Shown: positions 32,821 through 43,182, numbered from the stretch's first letter. The stretch: DNA of 64,000 nt from Pontibacterium granulatum (GCF_029961155.1 NZ_JASBRH010000019.1:1-64000); one strand, 5' to 3'. Program-made: numbers and translations. The notes: generated by a model not told the origin, from the sequence alone.

Positions 32821-35604
32821 ATGAACCAGTCCAGCAGGTGGGCGAAAGTACTTCTTCTTTCAGCGTCCACCCTCCTCTTTCCAATGGAATCTTTCGCACG
32901 GAGTGATAATGCGTATGGCGCCAAAGCTCCTTTCGATATCAACGAGCTACCGCCAGGAATACTCAAACAGCAGTTAATGGACCTGCCGCCGGCAGCGCAA
33001 AAACGCGCGGTAGAATGGCTGCATCGATTTGAATTTCATGAGCACGATATCCCGGATATGCGTGTAGACCACGAAGGTGGTGTGTTCTATGAAGATCCCG
33101 CCTTTGAAGGGATTGATCCGGCACCGGAATCATCACCCGAACTGTCCGAAGTGACTCAGGCTGAAGCGTTTTCCTTGCACAGTAAGCCGGGTGCATCAAG
33201 GGTTGTTTATCTGGATATGGATGGCCATGTGGTGACCGGGACGATCTGGAATAGCAGCACTGATCCGCTGTATATGCGCCCGTATGACAGCAACGGTGAC
33301 GAATCTAGCTTTACGCAGACTGAGCTGAACGAGATCGCTGAGACCTGGAAACGTGTGGCGGAGGATTTCGCACCGTACGACATAGACGTGACGACGGAGG
33401 AACCGTCGGCTTTCGGTCCGAATGTTGGTCATATTCTTGTGACCCGTAAGGCCGATGAAAACAACCGCAGCATTTACAACTGTAATTGTGGTGGGGTGGC
33501 CTATGTGGGGGTGTGGGGCAGAAGCAACTATACCTATTACCAACCTGCGCTGGTGTTTCTTGATGGTGTAGGTGGACCGCACAACATCTCCGAAGCGGCA
33601 TCCCATGAGCTGGGGCACAACCTTAATCTGTCCCATGATGGTACGAGCACTGTGGGCTATTACAGTGGGCACGGCTCAGGGAATACCGATTGGGGGCCTA
33701 TCATGGGCGTGGGGTACTACGCACAGGTCTCCCAGTGGAGTAAAGGCGAGTATGCCGACGCCAATAACACCCAGGATGACCTTCAGATCATCGCAGGCTA
33801 TCTGAACTATCGTGCCGACGATCATGAGGACGTGAACTTTGCCAGCGCCACCCCATTGGTTATTACCGGCGGCACAGTCGTCAGTTCAACCAATCCGGTG
33901 AATGACCCTGCCAATGTGGATCCATCCAACAAAGGGATCATCGAAGACAGAAATGATGTCGATCTGTTCTTTATGGACGTGGGTGATGGCACGATCGACC
34001 TTGATGTTACTCCAGCCTGGGTTGCCAACTACGCGAGTCAAAGCCGTCGTGGTATGAATCTCGATGTACGCGCCGTGCTATATGACGAGTTTGGCTTTGA
34101 AGTGGCGCAGAGTGATGTTGCAGGAGATACCTATGCAGCGATCAATACCAGTGTCGCTGCCGGTCGCTATATCCTCTCTGTAGAGGGGGTCGGTGCGGGC
34201 GATCCGCTGACCAATGGATATACCGACTACGGTAGCCTCGGGCAGTACTTTATCTCCGGCACGGTACCGGAGGATCTGATATTCACCTCCCCACCTACGG
34301 CGCCGAATGATCTGATGGCGGTGCAGACCGGTGATGCGGATATCGCGCTGAGCTGGACGGATCCGGCCTCCCTGATCGAAAACAACGAGTCCGGTTACCG
34401 TGTATATCGTCAGATTGACGGTGGCAGTCTTGTGCTGATCGCTACGTTGCCTCGCGACAGCGCTAGCTATGCGGACAACAACCTGTCCTCCGGTGAGTAT
34501 GTGTACCAGGTTGAAGCGTTCAACAGTGCAGGTAGTAACACATCGAATCTGACTGCACCAACTATGATCAGTGTACCGGTCGTCACCTATGCATCGTCTG
34601 AATCTAACATTGCGGGTTCGGTAGTCGTCGGCTCCTATCTGAATACGGTCGACGCTGGCGACTATGAGCGTATCGCTGAACAGCATCAGGGGGGTAAACC
34701 TCAGAACCGTGTAAGTCGTCTTGAGCACCGCTGGACGCTGTCGGGTATTCCTGCGGCAGCCACGCTGATCCTGGACGTTGATGCCAGTGCACCAGCGAAC
34801 AGTGACGGTGACGACTTTACCCTCGCCTACTCCACAGACGGCAGTAACTACGTTCCGTTCGCAACGCTAATGAACGGTACCGGCCGTCAGGTGATGTCTG
34901 TCGAGCTGCCTTACGGCACCTATGGCACTGTCTATCTGCGTGTGACGGATACTGATCGTACCAAAGGAAACGGTCAGGCAGATTCCGTTGATATCTACCA
35001 GATACAGGTAACGTCATCCGGTGAAGCTGGCGATATGCCGCCAAGCGTTGTGATTACTGAACCGGCATCAAACATTGTGGTTGAACAAGGAGGCTTGGTG
35101 GTGTTCTCTGCTACTGCCAGTGATGACGAGGATGGTAGCTTGTCTGGCAATATAAGTTGGTCATCTAGTCTGGACCAGAGTTTGGGTCAGGGTGCGACCC
35201 TGCAGACGTCTAACCTTACGCTCGGCGTGCATCAGGTAACCGCTTCGGTAATCGATTCTGCAGGCAATGCCGGTAGTGCAGATGTCACCGTAACCGTCGA
35301 CCCGGTTGGTGGTAGTATTCTGGCGGTCGATAGTGTGGCCCCGGGTAGTATACCTGCGGGTGGGACTACGTCTGTAACGATCAGTGGTGCCGGTTTTGTG
35401 GATGGCGCAAGCCTACTCTTCCTGAATGGCTCTGCTGGCACGCCTGCAGCGTCAAACGTTACGGTAGTCGACGGCAATACAATGACCGCGGATGTTTACG
35501 TGAAATCCGGTGGCCCCCGCCGCAATAGAACTTGGGATGTGGTTGTGACCAATCCTGATTCTTCAAGCGCGACCTGTAGTGGTTGTTTGATCGTAACGCC
35601 GTAA
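32821..35604 (+). CDS. Secreted multidomain zinc metalloprotease
   Basis: A 927-residue exported protein. The ATG at 32821 gives a clean signal peptide (about 1-27) with GGAG upstream. Order of parts: a propeptide (about 28-110); a metalloprotease domain (about 110-350) with the extended zinc motif HELGHNLNLSHDG at about 261; a beta domain; a fibronectin type III module (about 450-540); a unit of about 140 residues; a PKD/cadherin-like module (PPSVVITEP to VTVTV, about 740-840); and a C-terminal IPT/TIG-like module with a CSGC pair. It probably degrades extracellular protein or adheres to polymers. The Cys pair at the end could form a disulfide. Confidence 0.85.
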   Translation: MNQSSRWAKVLLLSASTLLFPMESFARSDNAYGAKAPFDINELPPGILKQQLMDLPPAAQKRAVEWLHRFEFHEHDIPDMRVDHEGGVFYEDPAFEGIDPAPESSPELSEVTQAEAFSLHSKPGASRVVYLDMDGHVVTGTIWNSSTDPLYMRPYDSNGDESSFTQTELNEIAETWKRVAEDFAPYDIDVTTEEPSAFGPNVGHILVTRKADENNRSIYNCNCGGVAYVGVWGRSNYTYYQPALVFLDGVGGPHNISEAASHELGHNLNLSHDGTSTVGYYSGHGSGNTDWGPIMGVGYYAQVSQWSKGEYADANNTQDDLQIIAGYLNYRADDHEDVNFASATPLVITGGTVVSSTNPVNDPANVDPSNKGIIEDRNDVDLFFMDVGDGTIDLDVTPAWVANYASQSRRGMNLDVRAVLYDEFGFEVAQSDVAGDTYAAINTSVAAGRYILSVEGVGAGDPLTNGYTDYGSLGQYFISGTVPEDLIFTSPPTAPNDLMAVQTGDADIALSWTDPASLIENNESGYRVYRQIDGGSLVLIATLPRDSASYADNNLSSGEYVYQVEAFNSAGSNTSNLTAPTMISVPVVTYASSESNIAGSVVVGSYLNTVDAGDYERIAEQHQGGKPQNRVSRLEHRWTLSGIPAAATLILDVDASAPANSDGDDFTLAYSTDGSNYVPFATLMNGTGRQVMSVELPYGTYGTVYLRVTDTDRTKGNGQADSVDIYQIQVTSSGEAGDMPPSVVITEPASNIVVEQGGLVVFSATASDDEDGSLSGNISWSSSLDQSLGQGATLQTSNLTLGVHQVTASVIDSAGNAGSADVTVTVDPVGGSILAVDSVAPGSIPAGGTTSVTISGAGFVDGASLLFLNGSAGTPAASNVTVVDGNTMTADVYVKSGGPRRNRTWDVVVTNPDSSSATCSGCLIVTP

Positions 35605-35633
35605 ACCTCTGTTGAGCTGTCCTCGCAGCACAA

Positions 35634-35668
35634 TGCCCGGCCAGAGTGATCTGAGCCGGGCATTTTTT
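35634..35668 (+). terminator. Intrinsic terminator after the protease gene
   Basis: TGCCCGGC (35634-35641), 13-nt loop, GCCGGGCA (35655-35662) and TTTTTT. It lies 30 bp behind the stop codon. Confidence 0.9.
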
Positions 35669-35858
35669 ATGGTGACTCGCTTACCAGTGCCTCCACATGG
35701 CATTGGCATTCACCACAGCGCGGTTGCAGTCCGTGCACGGCAAATATCTCCCGGTATTCATCTTCGCCATAACCGATTGATTCCTGAATATCTTCGATAT
35801 AGAGGTCATTGCAGGTGCATACCAGTGTGGGGTCGTTTTCTTTGCGTTCAGTGTCCAT
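35667..35858 (-). CDS. Bfd-like [2Fe-2S] ferredoxin
   Basis: A 63-residue protein with four Cys in the Bfd pattern: CTCN near residue 14 and RCGEC near residue 48, with an extra Cys-His after it (QCH). Bacterioferritin-associated ferredoxins reduce bacterioferritin iron for release; here no bacterioferritin gene is adjacent. GGAGCAGGGC supports the start. Convergent with the protease gene. Confidence 0.85.
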   Translation of the reverse strand: MDTERKENDPTLVCTCNDLYIEDIQESIGYGEDEYREIFAVHGLQPRCGECQCHVEALVSESP

Positions 35859-35975
35859 TGCCCTGCTCCCGTTTATTTAGCTTGTGCACGAGATTCTATG
35901 GCAGGGCGTGAGTCACCGACAGCGAATTAGCTGCAGGTTTGGATGAGCAATCTGCATAGTACATGACAGTGAGCC

Positions 35976-37274
35976 CTATTCCGCGTGGTCCAGGTGATCA
36001 ATGGGCTTGGTTTGTGCGGATTCATGGCGTTCCACCCGTGTGGTATGCAGGTACTTCGACGTGGTGTCGATGCTGTCATGGCCTGCATCCGCCTGTACAT
36101 GTGACAGAGGGCGTTTATTGAGATTAATATCGTGAGATATGCCTGTGTGGCGAATGCTGTGAGGCGTCATTTGGCGCATCTCCTGGGCATCCTGTTCAAA
36201 CCCGTCCTTGCTCGCATTCTCAGCGGCCAGATTAAACAGCATATACAACTCATCGCGTAACTGGCGAATCCCTAAGTTCGCGTTGACCAGTCCCCTGTCC
36301 CGCCCGTGTCCTGCAGCTCGATGGCGTATAAATAGCGGTACTTCCTCGTTAGGTGTAGGAAGTTCTGGCAGATCCAGATGGCGCCGATACCGCTTGAGGG
36401 CATTTAGCAGTTGCTTGGAGACTGCTACCGTGCGCTTTTTACCGCCTTTGCTGCGCGGTATGTGAAAGCCCCAGACACCGGTCTTGCTGTCGCGGCGAAA
36501 CTGCCCCATTATCGGCGAAAACCCCGGTCTGGCAGCTACTTCTGAGATACGCAGATAACAGCTGTACATCAGGCTCACCAGAAACAGGGTGCGTTCATGT
36601 TCGTTCGGTTGCTTGGCCGCCAGGCTGCGTGCGCTGGAGATGACATAGGACCACTGCAGGTCGGTAAATGCACGTATGTCCTCTTCGTGCTCTCCAGATA
36701 CCTGACTTTGGCTGCCGCTTTTGAAGCGGCCGTTTTTCATCAGCATCATCGCTGGGTTGCGTTCCGTGTATTCTTCGTCAATCAGGTAGGTAAAGAAGGC
36801 TGAAAGTATCGCAAGCTTGGTTTTTAAGGCTTTCTCGGTGATACGGTACGGCTGCGCCAATCCATCTCGCTTTTTGCCGAGGAATGGTCGCCAAAGCGGA
36901 TTTGGAATGCGCTCCTGAAGCTCTTTCTCCAAAACAAACTGCGCCACATTGCGATACGCAATCAACTCTTTAGGTGGATCTATACAGTACTCGATGTAAC
37001 GCATCAGAGAGCGACGGCTCACATCGGCGATTGATATCTGTTCCACATCGAAGGCCCAATGCAGAAACGTGGTGAGTTCACTGCGATAGGTTTTGTAATT
37101 GTTCTCGCTGTGACGCTGTTCCAGTAGCCAGTCGGTTGCCAGTTCGTACAAGAGTGCGGCATCAGCCACATCGCTGAGTGTGACGTTGGCGATGTGCTGG
37201 TTAACGGTTGGGTTGCCGTCTTCCAGATGTTGCAAACTATCGAATAGCGGGATGGCTGGTGGTGTGTCTGGCAT
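35976..37274 (-). CDS. Orphan tyrosine site-specific recombinase
   Basis: A 432-residue recombinase with an N-terminal SAM-like core-binding domain (about 30-175) and a C-terminal catalytic domain (about 220-410). The catalytic residues are visible: Arg in CYLRISEVA, HxxR in TPHSIRHTG, His in AGHDSIDTTSKY and the nucleophile Tyr in KYLHT. No phage or transposon genes accompany it. It has no clear ribosome-binding site; the ATG lies inside an inverted repeat (see 37272-37317). It could be the remains of an element or a stable domesticated recombinase. Confidence 0.85.
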   Translation of the reverse strand: MPDTPPAIPLFDSLQHLEDGNPTVNQHIANVTLSDVADAALLYELATDWLLEQRHSENNYKTYRSELTTFLHWAFDVEQISIADVSRRSLMRYIEYCIDPPKELIAYRNVAQFVLEKELQERIPNPLWRPFLGKKRDGLAQPYRITEKALKTKLAILSAFFTYLIDEEYTERNPAMMLMKNGRFKSGSQSQVSGEHEEDIRAFTDLQWSYVISSARSLAAKQPNEHERTLFLVSLMYSCYLRISEVAARPGFSPIMGQFRRDSKTGVWGFHIPRSKGGKKRTVAVSKQLLNALKRYRRHLDLPELPTPNEEVPLFIRHRAAGHGRDRGLVNANLGIRQLRDELYMLFNLAAENASKDGFEQDAQEMRQMTPHSIRHTGISHDINLNKRPLSHVQADAGHDSIDTTSKYLHTTRVERHESAQTKPIDHLDHAE

Positions 37275-37317
37275 AAGATATTGGTCTTTATATGTTTAAT
37301 TAAAACAATATCTTATG
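37272..37317. repeat. 12-bp inverted repeat over the recombinase start
   Basis: CATAAGATATTG (37272-37283) and its exact reverse complement CAATATCTTATG (37306-37317) are separated by 22 bp. The left arm includes the start codon of the recombinase gene. It may be an autoregulatory site or a recombination site for the enzyme itself. An inner palindrome TTTAATTAAA lies at 37295-37304. Confidence 0.8.
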
Positions 37318-37341
37318 GTGGTTAGTTAATAAAGCTTCTAT

Positions 37342-37821
37342 TTAGCCTTTGATGCGATACCAAGTGCCGTCTGAACGGCCGATACTGATCCAGTCATACC
37401 GCATATCGTCACGACGGTGTAGCCATCGATAGCGGCTGTCGAGTATCCATCCATTGACCGATAACACCAGATGTTCTTCGCCTTTTTCAGTTCGGGCATA
37501 GATTAGATCGGACTGGATGCCATATTCGAGCAGACGTTCGCGTGCCCATAGAGCAAAGTCTTCACAGTCGCCTACCAGATTGGCGCTCCAATAGTCATTG
37601 CGCTGATAAAGGCTCTGATCCGTTTGATAACGATGACTGGCATGCGCTTCGTCAAGCACCTGTTGCAGACGCTCCGGGAGGTTTACGCAAAATCCGCCTC
37701 GTGCACGGTAGTCGTTGCACCCCTGAAGCGGTGGGACGGGGTCCCCCAGGTTGAATGGTGTGGGTTCGGTTGACGCGCATCCTGCTATAAGGAGCAGGAT
37801 GCAGGGAAGTAAAATTTTCAT
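37342..37821 (-). CDS. Transglutaminase-like cysteine peptidase, lipoprotein
   Basis: A 159-residue protein with a lipoprotein signal (LLLIAGC, lipidated Cys near residue 15) and a bacterial transglutaminase-like peptidase domain. The catalytic triad is visible as Cys in GDCEDFALW, His in GEEHLVLS and Asp in WILDSRY. Proteins of this family include LapG-like proteases that cut adhesins. This is a smaller relative without a LapD gene next to it, although a GGDEF/EAL receptor lies at 48922. The start at 37821 is chosen because it begins the signal peptide. Confidence 0.8.
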   Translation of the reverse strand: MKILLPCILLLIAGCASTEPTPFNLGDPVPPLQGCNDYRARGGFCVNLPERLQQVLDEAHASHRYQTDQSLYQRNDYWSANLVGDCEDFALWARERLLEYGIQSDLIYARTEKGEEHLVLSVNGWILDSRYRWLHRRDDMRYDWISIGRSDGTWYRIKG

Positions 37822-37968
37822 TACGTGAGCCCGCCTGCAAAGCGTCTGCATGGGTCACGCAAAATCAGCAGTGTTCCCTCTTGCTATGGTGGCCGTGTTG
37901 AACGCCAGCCTTGTGGTTCGCAAGAATCACTAAAGTTTGCAGTTAAGTATAGCGGGTTCGTGGGGGAG

Positions 37969-40900
37969 TCAACCCCCTACCCTGAATCTGCTCTCCAACT
38001 GGCTGACACCCAAACCATTCATCTTCTTAACCTGGATTTGGGTTGGGATACGCTCTTTCATCGCTTCGATATGGCTGATTACACCGATCATCTTGCCGGA
38101 TGCGTTCAGGCTATCAAGTGCGTCCAGCGCGGTATCCAGTGTTTCCGCATCCAGTGTGCCGAAACCTTCATCCAGGAAAAGCGAATCGATACTGGTTTTC
38201 TGGCTGACCAGGTCAGACAGCGCCAGTGCCAGTGCCAGACTGACTAGGAAGCTTTCGCCACCGGATAAGGTCTTGGTATCACGAACGGTATCGCCCTGCC
38301 AGGTATCGATCACCTGAAGTTCCAGTGCCTCGGTGGATTTGCGCTTGAGCAGGTAGCGGCCATGCAGGCGATCGAGGCGTCGGTTGGCCAGATGTACCAG
38401 GTGATCCAGTGTGAGCCCTTGAGCAAAACGACGGAACTTGTCGCCTTTCTGGGAACCGATCAGTGCATGCAGGTACGCAATATCGTCGTAGTGTCCCTGG
38501 CTGCGTTCGATTTCGGCAAACAGTTCTGTCTGGTTCTGGCGGCGTTTCGCGTCATCCTCCAGGCTTTGTGTCACAGTACCCTGTTGTACCGTGGTGTCGC
38601 GCAGTTGTGCTTCTACCAGGGCAAGTTGCTCGATGACCTGCTCCGCCGGTGTGTGTTGCCACTGTTGCGCTTGCTCGCCGTCTTGGAGTGACGTCAGGTG
38701 CTGAGTTGCTTGCTCTCTGACTGCCTGGGCTTTGGACAGGTTGGTATCAAGCTGCTGTTTAAGCTGCTGCAACCGGTTGCGCTCATCCTCGGGCAGCAGA
38801 GCCCCTTCGAACGCCTGCTGAGAATCAAATGGACTGGCATCGAGAGCGCTCTGCCACGCCTGCGCGTGGTTATCCAACTCATGTTTCAGTGCTGCTTGTT
38901 GTTGTTCAGTTGTTGCCAGCTGACCCTTCAGGCTTTGCTGGTTATGTTGGGTCTGCTGGTCGGCGGCCAATGCCTGCTGATGCCGGGCTTCGCAATCCTG
39001 AACCCGTTGTTGTGCGTCGCTTCGTGCCTGATCGGCGTTTTTATCTCCGAAAAGCGCGGTGCGCTGTTGCTGCAGAGCGTCTCGGTGCGCTATGGCGCTG
39101 TTATAGCTGTCTGTCAGGCTGACAAGCTGCTCCATAAGCTGTTGGTGCTGCTGTTTACAGGCGTTGGCTTCTGTTTCCAGGCTGGATTGGGTTTTCTGGC
39201 AATCGTGTAACCTGTTGATCTCCTCCTGCCAACGGGCAGCGGCCTGTTGGAGCTGGCTATTCCATATGGTGATCTCTGATAGGTCCGGCATGGTGCGGCC
39301 CACGGCCGTCAGTTGGCTTTCCAGTGTTTGTTGCAGCTGATCGATCTGCTCATTCTGTGAAATCAGCTCCGATTCCAGCTGGTTGAGCTGCTGGCTAACA
39401 GTATTCTGCTGTTGTGTGTTTAGCGCGAGTGCGTGGTTGGCTTTATGCAGCTCTTGCTCTGCCACATTCAACTCGTTGCTGGAGGCCTGGAAGCGCTGGT
39501 TGATAGAGCGGAGCTGCTCCAGCTGCGTTGCCAGTTGCTGTAAGCGACTGTCACAGTGGTGCAGATAACTTTGCAGCGCTTCAGATTGGCTAAGGCCGAG
39601 CGTTACTGCGATCTGGCCAGTCAGTTGCTGCCAGTGTGTTTGCAGGTGGCTTAACTCGTCGGTAATCGCTTGCAGGCGTTGGTTGTGCTGCTCAAGCTTG
39701 GCTTCCTCTTTGTTGAGGGCGTTCGATAGCTCTTTTCCTTGCTGCTCTATCGCTTCCACCTCTGTTTTGAGGGTTTCGCGGCGCTGTTCTGTTTCGCTGA
39801 GGTTGAGCGCTTGGTATTGGTCGATCAGCGGGTGTTCGGTGGAGCCGCACAGTGGACAGGCTTCGTTCGGTTGCAGCTTGGCGCGCTCAGCGGCCAGATC
39901 GGTAATCCGCTTTTCCTGCTCGATCAATTTCTCGACGTCTTTCAGGTGCTGGTGGCTTTGCTTGTATCGATCCCGCAGCTGCTGCACTTCTGTACGCAGC
40001 GCGTTGGTTGATGCGCCCAGTGCCGTCTGTTCTTTCTGTTGTGTTGTTTGCTCGGCGATGAGGCCTTGGTGGCGGTTGCTGGTGTTTTTGAGCTCCAGGC
40101 GCACGCCCTGCTGGTTATGCAGGTGTTGGTGCTCGGCGTGTAGCTGAGCCTCGTCCGCGCCTGCCAGAACCTGTTGGCGCTCAGCATTAATCTGTTCGAG
40201 AGCCGCTTTGTGCTGTGCGACGCTATGTTGGCATGCACTGAGCTGCTGATTGAGCGTTTGTGTTTCTGATTGCAGTCGGTGTTGGTGGCGAGACAGGTCG
40301 GCTTGTTGAGTTTGCCGAGCAGTTAGCTGGCGCTGTTGCTGCTCAAGTTGTTCCAGCAACGTTTGCCAGCGTGGTAGTTGTGTCGCAAGGTTCTCGTCCT
40401 GTGCGTGTTCAACTTTGTAGCGTTCGCGGCGTTGTAGCTCAGTAGTGACCTGTTTGAGTCGCTGCTCGATATTGGCAAGGTTGGAACCTTGTGCGTCGGC
40501 CTGCTGCTCTGTACGCGCTCTATCCGTTTCAAGGCGTTTCAGCTCAGCGTCGGCCTGTTGCAGCTGATTATCCAGCGGAATCACCTGCTCGTTCAGCAGT
40601 TTTTCCTGCGCTTGTTGATCTTTACGCGCACTTTCGAGGGCATTGGCTGCGTGGGCCAGTGTGTTGTGGGTCACCGCAGCGTGCTGCTGAGCGTTGTTGA
40701 TCTCAGCGGTCAAGTGTTGTACTTGTGCGATGACCTGTTGGTGCTTCTCGCTGCTGTTTTGCAGCAGTGTGTAGGGTGCGCGCAATTTTTCGGCAGGTTC
40801 TGCCTGGGCAAGGCGCTCTAGTCCGTCTTTTTCCAACAAGTATTGCTGTTCGGCGTGGGTCAGCCCTTCATTTGCGGCAATAAGCGCCTTTTCTGCGGCT

Positions 40901-41658
40901 GTCGTTTTATCCCACCACTCTTTGTGAGTACGGATCTGCTGTCGTTTAGTATCGAGCTCTTTTTCATGCTGGGACAGCATGTCTAACCGGCTTTTCAGCT
41001 CCTCCAGCTGTTCGGCGTTTAACAGTTCAACCCCCTCAGCTCGGGCTTTAAGCTGGGCCAGTTCATTCTTACGGAGGGTGAAATGTTCGTGAACTTTCTC
41101 TGAAATCAGGCCGTAGATCTCTGTGCCGGTCAGCTCTTCCAGTAGTTCGGCGCGGTCGTTTGCATCGGCATTCAGGAAGGCCGCAAACTGCCCCTGTGAC
41201 AGCATCATCGATTTGGTAAAACGGGCAAAGTCGAGGCCGGTAATCTGCTCGATCATCTGGCTTTTGGCTTTAACCTGAGATGCGAGAATCTTTCCGTCTG
41301 CCATGCTGGCCAGTTCCACTTTGGCATCTTGAAGATTACCGTCCGCCTTGTCTCGGGAACGTCGCTGGCTCCAGAATGCACGGTATGCCAATCCTTTTAC
41401 ATCAAACTCCACCTCGGCCAGCGCTTCCGCGGTGCCCCGTGTCATCAGCTCGTTGCTGGTTTTGGAGATGGTGTTCAGGCGCGGCGTGCGGTGGTAAAGC
41501 GCCAGACAGATCGCATCCAGGATGGTGGTTTTGCCTGCACCGGTTGGCCCGGTAATGGCAAAAAGACCGTTGTCGGAGAACGGAGTCTGGGTAAAGTCGA
41601 TCTTCCACTCGCCCTTCAGGGAGTTGATGTTCTTGAGCCGTAAGCTGAGGATTCTCAT
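37969..41658 (-). CDS. sbcC: SbcC, ATPase subunit of the SbcCD nuclease
   Basis: A 1229-residue SMC-like protein: N-terminal Walker A (GPTGAGKTT), two long Gln-rich coiled-coil arms, the zinc-hook motif CPLCG near residue 600, and a C-terminal ABC signature LSGGESFLVSLALALALSD near 1131 followed by Walker B (DSLFLDEGFGTLD). With SbcD it cuts hairpins and DNA ends. The ATG overlaps the sbcD stop by four bases (ATGA). It is somewhat longer than the E. coli protein (1048). Confidence 0.95.
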   Translation of the reverse strand: MRILSLRLKNINSLKGEWKIDFTQTPFSDNGLFAITGPTGAGKTTILDAICLALYHRTPRLNTISKTSNELMTRGTAEALAEVEFDVKGLAYRAFWSQRRSRDKADGNLQDAKVELASMADGKILASQVKAKSQMIEQITGLDFARFTKSMMLSQGQFAAFLNADANDRAELLEELTGTEIYGLISEKVHEHFTLRKNELAQLKARAEGVELLNAEQLEELKSRLDMLSQHEKELDTKRQQIRTHKEWWDKTTAAEKALIAANEGLTHAEQQYLLEKDGLERLAQAEPAEKLRAPYTLLQNSSEKHQQVIAQVQHLTAEINNAQQHAAVTHNTLAHAANALESARKDQQAQEKLLNEQVIPLDNQLQQADAELKRLETDRARTEQQADAQGSNLANIEQRLKQVTTELQRRERYKVEHAQDENLATQLPRWQTLLEQLEQQQRQLTARQTQQADLSRHQHRLQSETQTLNQQLSACQHSVAQHKAALEQINAERQQVLAGADEAQLHAEHQHLHNQQGVRLELKNTSNRHQGLIAEQTTQQKEQTALGASTNALRTEVQQLRDRYKQSHQHLKDVEKLIEQEKRITDLAAERAKLQPNEACPLCGSTEHPLIDQYQALNLSETEQRRETLKTEVEAIEQQGKELSNALNKEEAKLEQHNQRLQAITDELSHLQTHWQQLTGQIAVTLGLSQSEALQSYLHHCDSRLQQLATQLEQLRSINQRFQASSNELNVAEQELHKANHALALNTQQQNTVSQQLNQLESELISQNEQIDQLQQTLESQLTAVGRTMPDLSEITIWNSQLQQAAARWQEEINRLHDCQKTQSSLETEANACKQQHQQLMEQLVSLTDSYNSAIAHRDALQQQRTALFGDKNADQARSDAQQRVQDCEARHQQALAADQQTQHNQQSLKGQLATTEQQQAALKHELDNHAQAWQSALDASPFDSQQAFEGALLPEDERNRLQQLKQQLDTNLSKAQAVREQATQHLTSLQDGEQAQQWQHTPAEQVIEQLALVEAQLRDTTVQQGTVTQSLEDDAKRRQNQTELFAEIERSQGHYDDIAYLHALIGSQKGDKFRRFAQGLTLDHLVHLANRRLDRLHGRYLLKRKSTEALELQVIDTWQGDTVRDTKTLSGGESFLVSLALALALSDLVSQKTSIDSLFLDEGFGTLDAETLDTALDALDSLNASGKMIGVISHIEAMKERIPTQIQVKKMNGLGVSQLESRFRVGG

Positions 41659-42899
41659 GCGTTGGTCACCTCTTCCTGTGGCTGCTCTATTTCCGCGACA
41701 ATCTCCCTGAACTGCTGTCGGATGCGGGTAAGGCGTGCTTGTTCCTCGTCGTTATCGAACGATTCCAGTGTCAGGCGGCGCTCGAATACGTCTTCGGGTG
41801 TTAGCTCCGCGAGGGTTTCTGTGTCCTGACGCTCTATGCGTGCCTGGCGGTCAGTGCGTGCGCGGCGCAGTTGCAGGACTTCAACGTTCAGATCGGCGGT
41901 CATGGTCTGAATACGCTGTTGCAGGTCGTTCAGATAGTCCTGGGTTTCGACTTCGATGCAGAGCCAGGTGGGGAGGTCTCTTTCCACTGTTGGCAGAGCT
42001 TTCAGGGCCGATTCGATTGTTTGCAGATCCCCTTTGATCACTTCCATTGGCTGGAATAAAGGCACTTCCAGCGGCTTGATCTCAGAGAGCTTGCCCTCGT
42101 CAAAGTCGACCAGCAGCACCTGTTTCTGGGTGCCAAGCTCATCAAAACTCAGTGGAATGGGAGAACCGCAGTAGCGAATCTGCTCGGATTGGGCAACGAT
42201 CTGTGGTCGGTGAATGTGGCCCAGGGCGATGTAGTCAGCTGGCGGAAAAGCACTGGAAGGCACTGCCTCCAGGCTACCAATATAGATGTCACGCACCGAT
42301 TCGGAGCTCTTGACGCCCATCGCTGTCAGGTGGCCAGTGGCGATAATTGGCAGGCTTTTGTTAAGCTCTTTTCTTTTATTATCAGCAAGTTGAAAGAGCT
42401 TGTTGTAGTGCTCTTTGATTGCCTCGCCCAGTGCCTGCTGTTTCTCTACGCCTGATTCGTTGGCGTTGCTGGTGATCACGTCACGTGGCCGAATGTAAGG
42501 GATGGCACACAGGATAGCGCCGGGCTGGTCCGTTTTGTCGTTGAGTACGAGTATCTGATCATCCAGGTCCGTTTGTACCTGAGCGATAACCTGGGCGTTC
42601 AAATGGGCCAGTAGTCCACGGGATTCGTTGAGTGTGGCGACTGAGTCATGATTGCCTCCAAGGATCACCAGCTGGCATTCCAGCTTATGCATCTCAACCA
42701 CAAAGCGGTTGTAGATTTCGCGGGCGTAACTTGGCGGTGCGCCGGCATCGAAAATATCGCCGGCAATAATTACCGCATCAATCTGGTGCTGAGTAACCTG
42801 TTCCAGCAACCAGTTGATAAAGGCTTGGTGTTCCGCAGCGCGGCTTTTGGTAATGAAGTGCTGGCCTAAATGCCAGTCGGAGGTGTGCAGAATGCGCAT
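41655..42899 (-). CDS. sbcD: SbcD, nuclease subunit of SbcCD
   Basis: A 414-residue Mn-dependent metallophosphoesterase with HTSDWHLGQ at its start, GDIFDAG near residue 48, GGNHDS near 83 and GHIHRPQ near 225. The ATG at 42899 is preferred over a TTG three bases earlier. It forms the exonuclease/endonuclease complex with SbcC, encoded directly downstream. Confidence 0.95.
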   Translation of the reverse strand: MRILHTSDWHLGQHFITKSRAAEHQAFINWLLEQVTQHQIDAVIIAGDIFDAGAPPSYAREIYNRFVVEMHKLECQLVILGGNHDSVATLNESRGLLAHLNAQVIAQVQTDLDDQILVLNDKTDQPGAILCAIPYIRPRDVITSNANESGVEKQQALGEAIKEHYNKLFQLADNKRKELNKSLPIIATGHLTAMGVKSSESVRDIYIGSLEAVPSSAFPPADYIALGHIHRPQIVAQSEQIRYCGSPIPLSFDELGTQKQVLLVDFDEGKLSEIKPLEVPLFQPMEVIKGDLQTIESALKALPTVERDLPTWLCIEVETQDYLNDLQQRIQTMTADLNVEVLQLRRARTDRQARIERQDTETLAELTPEDVFERRLTLESFDNDEEQARLTRIRQQFREIVAEIEQPQEEVTNA

Positions 42900-43182
42900 C
42901 AATCGTGCTCAGAAATCCGTTTTTCAGTTTCGGCAATAGTATCTTGTTCGTCATGTGGGCTCCATCGCTCGGAGTCATCATTCCAAATAAATCACCTGTG
43001 TTTAGTTGTTTAAGCGTTTGAATTGAAACATTTAACGTTTTTATTTATTAGGTATGGCTCGTTTCCTGTGATGTGATACACCCGTATTTTCTGGGTGTTT
43101 AAGCGCATCGCTTTGTTGCAATATACGTCGGGCATAATGCGATTTTCTATTCCATACCAATACGTTAACGACTGAAGTAGCC

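Noticed and set aside
38362-40821. Several open frames on the plus strand opposite sbcC
   Set aside because: They are antisense shadows of a Gln-rich coiled-coil gene and have no start signals or recognisable sequence.
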